Positions 1 through 6,324 of a DNA stretch of 64,000 nucleotides are shown in pieces (the first letter of the stretch is position 1; every line of letters starts with the position of its first letter). Both the position numbers and the translations under genes were made by a program. Source of the DNA: Pseudomonas koreensis (GTDB taxonomy: Bacteria; Pseudomonadota; Gammaproteobacteria; Pseudomonadales; Pseudomonadaceae); the NCBI RefSeq assembly GCF_025447595.1, contig NZ_JAOEJU010000001.1:372001-436000 (forward strand), written 5' to 3'. The notes beneath the pieces were generated by a model. The model was not told the DNA's origin, made no database searches, and worked only from the letters and a program-made list of their open reading frames with translations.

Positions 1-26
1 CCGCCGTTGGATGCAGGATTGTTCAT
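1..26 (-). CDS. Start of a truncated minus-strand gene (partial)
   Basis: An ATG on the minus strand at 26-24 is preceded by a strong Shine-Dalgarno (GAGGAG, about 35-40 on the minus strand). It opens a frame reading MNNPASNG before the window ends, so only the first eight or nine codons are visible and the product cannot be named. An 18-bp palindrome at 86-103 lies about 60 bp upstream and could be its operator. An inverted repeat (TGGCACA at 26-32, TGTGCCA at 51-57) brackets the ribosome binding site. Confidence 0.5.
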
Positions 27-85
27 GGCACACAACTCCTCGGTGAGTGATGTGCCATGAAAACGCTGTGTTATCCGTTTCGGCT

Positions 86-103
86 ACTGTCAGATCTGAC
101 AGT
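86..103. promoter_or_regulatory. 18-bp perfect palindrome, operator-like
   Basis: ACTGTCAGATCTGACAGT is its own reverse complement. It lies between the truncated minus-strand gene and the GNAT gene, which is where an operator for a dimeric repressor or activator would be expected. The regulator is not identifiable from this window. A near copy (CTGTCAGATGTGTCAG, two mismatches over 16 bases) occurs at 26894-26909 upstream of the cold-shock gene. Confidence 0.4.
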
Positions 104-401
104 TGACGATGGTTTCAAGATGAACGGACATCAATCTGAGCCATCCAGACCCGTCCCGCAGACAGTAAAGCGGCTCTGTATAGAAACCGTTTCGATTTTC
201 GCTGATTCGTCAGCGACCCGGAAACGATAGAGCCCGCCCTCAAGGCGCACAAGCCGGCGGATTCTGGCGGATGCGTAGGCAATGGCGCAAGGAGTTGTGG
301 CTTGCCGGACGTTTCGGTCAACGGCTTTAAACAGTCGTGGCGAGTTCGTGGGGAAGCGGTTTACAGTGACCGGCCACGCACTGATCCAGGAGGGATCTTT
401 C
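104..401. other. Intergenic stretch without a convincing gene
   Basis: About 300 bases between the palindrome and the acetyltransferase. Open frames here (one spans 131-466 on the minus strand) have no ribosome binding site or family features and look like GC-rich shadows. A small hairpin with a TTCG loop (CGCTGA-TTCG-TCAGCG, 200-215) is the only structure seen. It has no T-run on either strand, so it is not a convincing terminator. Confidence 0.4.
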
Positions 402-905
402 ATGCCTGAACACAACCCCGCGATTGATCTCGAACGCTTCAACGAATGCCACCTTGAAGGCGTCACTGCGCTCTACAACGACCCGGCGGTGGCCCGGCAA
501 GTGTTGCAGATGCCGTTTCAATCCTCCGAGATCTGGCGCCAGCGCCTGATGCCGGACAGCGAGCGAGTGTTGAAACTGGTGGCGCTGCACCAAGGCGTGG
601 TGATCGGTTATCTGGGGCTGGAGGCTTTTTCCCGGATTCGCCGCAGCCATGCCGGCAGCATCGGGCTGAGCGTTGCGGGGGCCTGGCAAGGCAAGGGCGT
701 GGGGACGAAGTTGATGACAGCGGCGCTGGACGTCGCCGACAACTGGATGAACCTGCACCGGGTCGAGCTTTCGGTGTACGCCGACAACGAGGCGGCTATC
801 GGGCTCTATCGAAAGTTCGGCTTCGAGAACGAGGGCCTGTTTCGCGATTATGCCGTGCGTGACGGGCAATGGATCGACACCGTGAGCATGGCGCGTCTGC
901 GCTGA
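402..905 (+). CDS. GNAT N-acetyltransferase, YhhY/AaaT-like
   Basis: A 167-residue acetyltransferase of the GNAT superfamily, predicted to move an acetyl group from acetyl-CoA to an amine, probably in the cytoplasm. The acetyl-CoA pyrophosphate loop is visible as QGKGVG (residues 96-101). It is followed by the usual helix and the C-terminal VYADNEAAIGLYRKFGF segment. The overall pattern (RRSHAGSIGLSV, DNW, HRVELSVY, YGF-type ending) resembles E. coli YhhY/AaaT, an L-amino-acid N-acetyltransferase, but the substrate here is inferred only. The frame is open back to 282, but the ATG at 402 is chosen because AGGAGGG lies 9-14 bases upstream and matches the family N-terminus. It appears monocistronic and is followed by a REPIN. 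Confidence 0.85.
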   Translation: MPEHNPAIDLERFNECHLEGVTALYNDPAVARQVLQMPFQSSEIWRQRLMPDSERVLKLVALHQGVVIGYLGLEAFSRIRRSHAGSIGLSVAGAWQGKGVGTKLMTAALDVADNWMNLHRVELSVYADNEAAIGLYRKFGFENEGLFRDYAVRDGQWIDTVSMARLR

Positions 906-919
906 ACGATGGCAGTAAT

Positions 920-1009
920 TGTGGGAGCGAGCCTGCTCGCGATAGCGGCTGGGCAGTCAATGTAAGGAGCGACTGATCCGACGCCTTCGCGAGCAGGCTC
1001 GCTCCCACA
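920..1009. repeat. REPIN 1 (outward GTGGGAG arms)
   Basis: An inverted pair of REP sequences: TGTGGGAGCGAGCCTGCTCGCGA at the left and its reverse complement at the right, separated by about 45 bases that are themselves partly complementary. It lies between the convergent GNAT gene and the small protein at 1025. The same doublet occurs ten more times in the window. Confidence 0.9.
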
Positions 1010-1024
1010 TGGGACGGGGAACAA

Positions 1025-1246
1025 TCACATTTCCAGATTGACCCACCCCGGTTTGGCAACCTCCGGTGCTATTGCTTTCACGGTTTTACCGGTGGCCAAC
1101 TCCACCCGCCGCGCCACCTCCGGATCATCGGCAAACGGCGTCAGACTCGCCTCGTCCAGGCTCTCGGCCGTCTCATGCCGCAGGCAGTACTCAACCGTCA
1201 GCCACAAAAACACCACACCCAACACATTCAAAAATACATCGAACAT
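1025..1246 (-). CDS. Small membrane protein encoded after the orphan CcoN subunit
   Basis: A 73-residue protein with one hydrophobic N-terminal segment (about residues 3-19, FDVFLNVLGVVFLWLTV) and a soluble acidic tail. It starts 15 bases after the stop of the CcoN-like gene and is almost certainly co-transcribed with it. In P. aeruginosa I recall a comparable small ORF (PA4134) beside ccoN4. It is not a recognisable CcoQ or CcoO. A role in stabilising or modifying the oxidase is a guess from position. It is unlikely to be a shadow because its frame, size and coupling to ccoN are consistent. Confidence 0.65.
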   Translation of the reverse strand: MFDVFLNVLGVVFLWLTVEYCLRHETAESLDEASLTPFADDPEVARRVELATGKTVKAIAPEVAKPGWVNLEM

Positions 1247-1261
1247 GACCGGCTCCCCTGA

Positions 1262-2689
1262 TCAGGCGATCTGCGCTTCACGATGAGCAATCGCAACATC
1301 AGCCACCCGCACCGTGCGCCACACGTTATAGGCCATCAGCAACATGCCGCTAAGGAAAAACACCCCGCCGGCAAAGCGCACGACAAACCCCGGATGACTG
1401 GCCTGCAACGCTTCGACAAACGAATAAGTCAGCGTGCCGTCCTCGTTGATCGCCCGCCACATCAGGCCCTGGGTAATTCCGTTGACCCACATCGACGCGA
1501 TGTACAACACCGTGCCGATGGTCGCCAGCCAGAAGTGCAGGTTGATCAGCGGCGTGCTGTGCATCCGCTCGCGGCCAAAGACCTTGGGCACCATGTGATA
1601 GGTCGCGCCGAAGGTGATCATCGCCACCCAGCCGAGGGCGCCGGCGTGTACGTGGCCGATGGTCCAGTCGGTGTAGTGAGAGAGGGCGTTGACGGTCTTG
1701 ATCGCCATCATCGGGCCTTCGAACGTCGACATGCCGTAGAACGCCAACGACAGAACCAGGAAGCGCAGGATCGGGTCGGTGCGCAACTGATGCCAGGCAC
1801 CGGATAAGGTCATCATCCCGTTGATCATCCCGCCCCAGCTCGGCGCCAGCAGGATCAATGACATCGCCATCCCCAACGACTGCGCCCAGTCCGGCAGTGC
1901 GGTGTAGTGCAAGTGGTGCGGGCCGGCCCAGATGTACAGGGTGATCAGCGCCCAGAAATGCACGATCGACAACCGGTACGAATACACCGGCCGATTCACT
2001 TGCTTGGGCACGAAGTAATACATCATCCCGAGGAACCCGGTGGTCAGGAAGAACCCCACCGCGTTGTGACCGTACCACCACTGCACCATGGCGTCGGTGG
2101 CGCCGGAATACACCGGATAGGACTTGAACCAGTCCACCGGGATCGACAGGTGATTGACCACGTGCAGCATGGCGATCACCAGAATGAATGCACCGAAGAA
2201 CCAGTTGCCGACGTAGATGTGCTTGGTCTTGCGCTGCACCACGGTAGTGAAGAACACCACGGCGTACGCAACCCAGACCACGGCCATCCACACCGCACCG
2301 GAGAATTCGATCTCGGCGTATTCCTTGGTGGTGGTGTAGCCCATCGGCAGGGTGACCAGCATGATCACGATCACCGATTGCCAGCCCCAGAAAGTGAAGG
2401 CTGCGAGTTTGTCCGAGTACAGCCGCACCTGACAGGTCCGCTGTACCGCGTAGTAACTGGCGGCGAATTGCGCACTGCCGGCGAAGCCGAAAATCACCAG
2501 ACTGGTGTGCAACGGTCGCAAGCGGCCGAAGGTGGTCCACGGCAAGTCCAGATTCATGTCCGGCCATACCAGTTGCGAGGCGATCCATACTCCCATCGCC
2601 ATGCCCACGACACCCCAGAAAACAGTCGCGATGACGAATTGGCGGACGACCTTGTAGTTATAAGCCTGTCCGATTGTTGCTGTGCTCAT
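1262..2689 (-). CDS. ccoN: cbb3-type cytochrome c oxidase subunit I, orphan CcoN (CcoN4-like)
   Basis: A 475-residue polytopic inner-membrane protein, the catalytic heme-copper subunit of a cbb3 oxidase that reduces O2 to water. Conserved histidine segments are present: [12 protein letters not shown] for low-spin heme b, the GHNAVGF and AGPHHLHYT segments, and [11 protein letters not shown]. The frame is open to 2770, but MSTATIGQ at 2689 follows a GGAAG ribosome binding site. No ccoO or ccoP gene is nearby, so this is an isolated subunit expected to combine with CcoO and CcoP encoded elsewhere. This is known for P. aeruginosa ccoN4 (PA4133), whose isoforms contribute to cyanide tolerance. 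It is divergent from the siroheme reductase at 3029. I did not see an ANR/FNR box upstream. Confidence 0.9.
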   Translation of the reverse strand: MSTATIGQAYNYKVVRQFVIATVFWGVVGMAMGVWIASQLVWPDMNLDLPWTTFGRLRPLHTSLVIFGFAGSAQFAASYYAVQRTCQVRLYSDKLAAFTFWGWQSVIVIMLVTLPMGYTTTKEYAEIEFSGAVWMAVVWVAYAVVFFTTVVQRKTKHIYVGNWFFGAFILVIAMLHVVNHLSIPVDWFKSYPVYSGATDAMVQWWYGHNAVGFFLTTGFLGMMYYFVPKQVNRPVYSYRLSIVHFWALITLYIWAGPHHLHYTALPDWAQSLGMAMSLILLAPSWGGMINGMMTLSGAWHQLRTDPILRFLVLSLAFYGMSTFEGPMMAIKTVNALSHYTDWTIGHVHAGALGWVAMITFGATYHMVPKVFGRERMHSTPLINLHFWLATIGTVLYIASMWVNGITQGLMWRAINEDGTLTYSFVEALQASHPGFVVRFAGGVFFLSGMLLMAYNVWRTVRVADVAIAHREAQIA

Positions 2690-3028
2690 GGTCAATTCTT
2701 CCACGGTCAAAGTCTTGCCAGGCCACCCGGTCTGGCACGAGCTGCACTGTAGAAACCCCACCGGAAACAAAACAGGCTCAGGAAATGTTCATTTATGCGG
2801 ATCAGATCGAAGCGCTGCCTGCGGCCATCTGCCGCGCCCTGATACGGTTTTTATGCGTTCAGGTGAATCTGTAACGGGCTGCGCTGCAACGTCATAGTGC
2901 TTGCAAGAAACTGTGGGAGCGAGCTTGCTCGCGATTGCGGTGTGTCAGCCAACATTGTCGTTGCCTGACACACCGCAATCGCGAGCAAGCTCGCTCCCAC
3001 AGGAAACTCCTGATGAGGTGGCAGTTCC
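2690..3028. promoter_or_regulatory. Divergent intergenic region between ccoN and the siroheme reductase, containing a REPIN
   Basis: 339 bases must hold both divergent promoters. REPIN 2 (2911-3002) occupies the right-hand third and ends 26 bases before the reductase start. The reductase promoter must therefore lie inside or left of the repeat, and in the latter case its mRNA leader would carry a strong hairpin. No TTGAT-N4-ATCAA (ANR) site was found by eye. Confidence 0.5.
2911..3002. repeat. REPIN 2 (outward GTGGGAG arms)
   Basis: CTGTGGGAGCGAGCTTGCTCGC at the left and the exact reverse complement at the right. The inner arms are also complementary (ATTGCGGTGTGTCAG against CTGACACACCGCAAT), so nearly the whole 92 bases can fold into one long hairpin. 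It sits in the 5' region of the siroheme reductase. Confidence 0.92.
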
Positions 3029-4702
3029 ATGTATCAGTACGATGATTACGACCGGGCGCTGGTGTTCGAGCGCGTTGCGCAGTTTCGCGATCAGGTCGAG
3101 CGCTTCATGGCCGGGGAGTTGAGCGAAGAAGAGTTCCTGCCGCTGCGCCTGCAAAACGGCCTGTACATGCAAAAGCACGCTTACATGCTGCGGGTGGCGA
3201 TTCCCTACGGCACGCTGAGCGCCGAACAGATGCGCACTCTGGCGAGCATCGCCCGGGATTACGACCGTGGCTACGGCCACTTCACCACCCGGCAGAACAT
3301 GCAGTTCAACTGGATCGAACTGCACGAAGTGCCGGACATTCTCGAACGTCTGGCGCAGGTCAACATGCATGCGATCCAGACCTCGGGCAACTGCGTGCGC
3401 AACATCACCACCGAAGCCTTCGCCGGGGTCGCGGCGGACGAGTTGATCGACCCGCGTCCGCTGGCGGAAATCCTGAGGCAATGGTCGACGATCAACCCGG
3501 AATTCCTGTTCCTGCCGCGCAAGTTCAAGATCGCCATCTGCTCGGCAAAGCAGGACCGCGCGGCAATCATGATGCACGACATCGGCCTCTACCTTTACCC
3601 CGGCCGTGACGGGCAGATGCTGTTGCGAGTGATCGTCGGCGGTGGTCTGGGGCGCACGCCGATCCTTGGTCTGCAGATCCGCGATGGCCTGCCGTGGCAG
3701 CACTTGCTGTCCTACGTCGAGGCGGTGCTGCGGGTCTATAACCGTCACGGCCGGCGCGACAACAAGTACAAGGCGCGGATCAAGATTCTGGTCAAGGCAC
3801 TGGGCATCGAGGCGTTCGCCAAGGAGGTCGAAGAAGAATGGCAACACCTCAAGGACGGTCCGGCGCAACTGACCGAGGATGAATATCAGCGAGTCGCCAG
3901 CGCTTTTGTGCCGCCGAGCTATCGCACATTGGCAGGCCCCGATCTGGATTTCGGCACGCACCTGGCCGACAACCCGGCGTTCGCCCGTTGGGTCGCGCGC
4001 AACGTGCAACCGCACAAAATGACGGGCTACACCAGCGTGGTGCTGTCGACCAAACCGGGCCTGGCTTCGCCGCCGGGGGACGTCACCGATGCGCAGATGC
4101 AGGCCGTGGCTGACTGGTCCGAGCGCTTCGGTTTCGGCGAAATCCGCATCGCCCACGAGCAGAACATCGTCCTGCCGGATGTGCCCAAGTCCGAGCTGTT
4201 CGCGCTGTGGCAACTGGCGAAAGAGCAGGGGCTGGGCGCCGCCAACGTCGGTCTGCTGACCGACATCATTGCCTGCCCCGGCGGCGATTTCTGTGCGCTG
4301 GCCAACGCCAAGTCGATCCCGATTGCCCAGGCGATTCAGGCGCGTTTCAATAACCTCGATTACCTGCACGATCTGGGCGACATCAGCCTGAACATTTCCG
4401 GCTGCATGAACGCCTGCGGCCATCACCACATCGGCAACATCGGGATTCTCGGCGTCGATAAAAACGGCAGCGAGTGGTACCAGATCACCCTCGGTGGGGC
4501 CCAGGGCAAGAACAGCGCACTGGGCAAAGTCATCGGCCCGTCGTTCAGCGCCGCCGAAGTGCCGCAAGTGATCGAGCGGATCATCGGCACCTTCGTCCGT
4601 TATCGCGAAGCCGAAGAACTGTTCGTCGATACCGTGGCACGCATCGGACTGGAGCCGTTCAAGGAGCGGGTCTACCCGAAAGCGCTGGAGGTGCCGGTAT
4701 GA
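3029..4702 (+). CDS. Siroheme/[4Fe-4S] nitrite or sulfite reductase (hemoprotein)
   Basis: A 557-residue cytoplasmic reductase with two ferredoxin-like half domains and two siroheme/4Fe-4S repeats. The cluster and siroheme cysteines are present as CPGGDFC (C416, C422) and GCMNACGHH (C459, C463), the CX5C...CX3C pattern of CysI/NirA. It would reduce sulfite to sulfide or nitrite to ammonia with six electrons. Sequence alone does not decide the substrate. It overlaps the DUF934 gene by four bases (ATGA), a pairing also seen with Pseudomonas sulfite reductases. In P. aeruginosa the pair next to orphan ccoN4 is PA4130/PA4129, annotated there as a probable nitrite/sulfite reductase. The start is preceded by GAGGTGG. 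Confidence 0.9.
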   Translation: MYQYDDYDRALVFERVAQFRDQVERFMAGELSEEEFLPLRLQNGLYMQKHAYMLRVAIPYGTLSAEQMRTLASIARDYDRGYGHFTTRQNMQFNWIELHEVPDILERLAQVNMHAIQTSGNCVRNITTEAFAGVAADELIDPRPLAEILRQWSTINPEFLFLPRKFKIAICSAKQDRAAIMMHDIGLYLYPGRDGQMLLRVIVGGGLGRTPILGLQIRDGLPWQHLLSYVEAVLRVYNRHGRRDNKYKARIKILVKALGIEAFAKEVEEEWQHLKDGPAQLTEDEYQRVASAFVPPSYRTLAGPDLDFGTHLADNPAFARWVARNVQPHKMTGYTSVVLSTKPGLASPPGDVTDAQMQAVADWSERFGFGEIRIAHEQNIVLPDVPKSELFALWQLAKEQGLGAANVGLLTDIIACPGGDFCALANAKSIPIAQAIQARFNNLDYLHDLGDISLNISGCMNACGHHHIGNIGILGVDKNGSEWYQITLGGAQGKNSALGKVIGPSFSAAEVPQVIERIIGTFVRYREAEELFVDTVARIGLEPFKERVYPKALEVPV

Positions 4703-5178
4703 ACAATCTGCTGCGCATGGAGGAGAGCGGGGCGCGCATCGTGATGGACGATCCATGGACGCTGATTCGCTCGCCTGAAACTGTGTATGGCGCCGAAATG
4801 CTGATTCTGCCGCTGGCCCACTGGCTCGAGTCGCCCTCGACCCATGCGGTCTGGCTCGGTCCGGACGACGGCGTTGAGAGCCTGTTGCCATGGCTGACCT
4901 CGCTGCCACTGATCGCCCTCGACTTCCCGAGCTTTCGCGACGGCCGCGCCTACAGCCAGGCCTATCTGTTGCGCAGCCGCTTCGGCTGGAAAGGCGAGTT
5001 GCGCGCCATCGGCGATGTGCTGCGCGACCAGCTCAGCCACATGCGCCAGTGCGGTTTCGACAGCTTCGCCGTGCGCGAGGACAAATCCGCCGAGGATGCG
5101 CTCAAGGGCCTGGCCGGGATGAGCGTGTTGTACGGGCGCTCGGTGATCGAGCCGCGGCCCTTGTTCAGACGCCGCTGA
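4699..5178 (+). CDS. DUF934 protein, partner of the siroheme reductase
   Basis: A 159-residue soluble protein whose ATG overlaps the reductase stop codon, so translation is coupled. The conserved core reads ALDFPSFRDGRAYSQAYLLR followed by LRAIGDVLRDQ, which I recognise as the DUF934 family found next to sulfite and nitrite reductases. Its molecular role is not established; an accessory or electron-supply function for the reductase is inferred from constant neighbourhood. The frame is open upstream to 4474, but that part is a shadow of the reductase. Confidence 0.85.
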   Translation: MNNLLRMEESGARIVMDDPWTLIRSPETVYGAEMLILPLAHWLESPSTHAVWLGPDDGVESLLPWLTSLPLIALDFPSFRDGRAYSQAYLLRSRFGWKGELRAIGDVLRDQLSHMRQCGFDSFAVREDKSAEDALKGLAGMSVLYGRSVIEPRPLFRRR

Positions 5179-5307
5179 TGCAGGGGAAACCCTTAGAACC
5201 CTGATGAATCGGGGATTTTACCTTGGGTCGATGGTGGCCTTTTGGTAGAGTCCCCATCGCCAGCGGGTTTTCGGCTGGACGACGGAACGAAGAAGGGAGT
5301 CTGATCA

Positions 5308-6282
5308 GTGAGTCCGGGCAAAAAAATTCTGGGCATCACCGCGTTGCTGTTGATGGTGACGCTGTGGGCCGGTTACATCTATGTGTTCAACGAAAACCGT
5401 GGTGGCCAGCTCGGTGGCGTCGGCGAAAGCACCGCCTGGTGCGGCACGCCGCCGAACACTGAAGCGGCGCTGCTGGGCAAGGATCAACTGACCCTGCGCA
5501 TCACCAACAACCTGCGCGGCGAGTTCATGCTCAGCGGCGCGGTGGTGGTCTCCGAACGGACCTTCAACCGCTATGACCTGGGCCGCAACGAACTGCGTCT
5601 GCGTCTTGAACCGTTGCAGTGGTCGTTTGGCGTCACGCCGATCTTCCTCGAACAGGTGAAAGTCCTGCCCCTGAGCCGCAACCTTGCCTCGACCGACAAG
5701 AGCGCCTTTGCCGAACTCGAATCGCGGCCGATCAGTGTTCAGGGCCGGGTCACCGAATTCCCTTTCGACACCTATCGCTACGGCTACAAGCCAGTCCTGT
5801 ATTACCTCAAGGGCAGCGAGCGCATCGACCTGCGATTCAAGAACATCACCACGCTGATGGAGATGTCCAACACCTTCACGCCGATCCAGAAATACAACCG
5901 CGCCGACTACATCAACGAGAAAAGCTCGATGATCCGCGACGAGGACTACAAGGCCTACGGCCCCCACGAATGCGCGTTCAGCGTCGAGCGTAAAGGCTCG
6001 TTCAAGGTCGTGGTGCTGTTGATGCTGCTGGTGCTGTGCCTGCCGTTGTTGCTGGTGTTCTACCGCGATGAGCCGGGGATCGACTTCCTCGCCACGCTGG
6101 TGGGAATCGGTGTTGTGCGTACGGTACTGGTGGGGCCGGTGCAGGATTTCCAGCTGTACAACATTGATTTTCTATTCGGCGCGGCGATTTTGCTGGTGGG
6201 CACGGTGTCGCTGATCAAGGCGATGCGGGCGAACAGCCGGCGGGAGATGGCGTTGAGAAGCGGGGAGACTTCGAGCTGGTAA
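5308..6282 (+). CDS. Unknown protein with one N-terminal and three C-terminal membrane segments
   Basis: 324 residues starting at GTG (5308) with GAAGGGAG about 10 bases upstream. Visible are an N-terminal membrane anchor (about residues 6-27), a roughly 200-residue region rich in beta-type sequence, and three C-terminal membrane segments (about 232-252, 258-277 and 286-305). The middle part is therefore probably periplasmic. I do not recognise the family with certainty; DUF4436 is a possibility. It is monocistronic, with a strong bidirectional terminator directly after it at 6286-6324. Confidence 0.7.
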   Translation: MSPGKKILGITALLLMVTLWAGYIYVFNENRGGQLGGVGESTAWCGTPPNTEAALLGKDQLTLRITNNLRGEFMLSGAVVVSERTFNRYDLGRNELRLRLEPLQWSFGVTPIFLEQVKVLPLSRNLASTDKSAFAELESRPISVQGRVTEFPFDTYRYGYKPVLYYLKGSERIDLRFKNITTLMEMSNTFTPIQKYNRADYINEKSSMIRDEDYKAYGPHECAFSVERKGSFKVVVLLMLLVLCLPLLLVFYRDEPGIDFLATLVGIGVVRTVLVGPVQDFQLYNIDFLFGAAILLVGTVSLIKAMRANSRREMALRSGETSSW

Positions 6283-6285
6283 CGC

Positions 6286-6324
6286 AAACAGGCGGGAGCA
6301 GCCGAGCGCTGCTCCCGCCTGTTT
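6286..6324. terminator. Bidirectional rho-independent terminator
   Basis: A perfect 17-bp stem (6286-6302 with 6308-6324) around a CGAGC loop. It carries A-rich and T-rich flanks so that it reads as a terminator on both strands (AAACAGGCGGGAGC ... GCTCCCGCCTGTTTT). It separates the convergent membrane protein and cytochrome genes. Confidence 0.92.

Noticed and set aside
195..215. PsrA-like GAAAC...GTTTC element and TTCG hairpin
   Set aside because: The half-site spacing is one base instead of two to four, and the hairpin lacks a T-run; there is no supporting gene context.
2731..2746. TGGCAC...TGCA resembling a sigma-54 promoter near ccoN
   Set aside because: The GG-to-GC spacing is 8 rather than 10 bases and the orientation points away from ccoN.
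2690..2910. ANR/FNR box upstream of the orphan ccoN
   Set aside because: No sequence close to TTGAT-N4-ATCAA is present; the best partial match lacks both half-sites.
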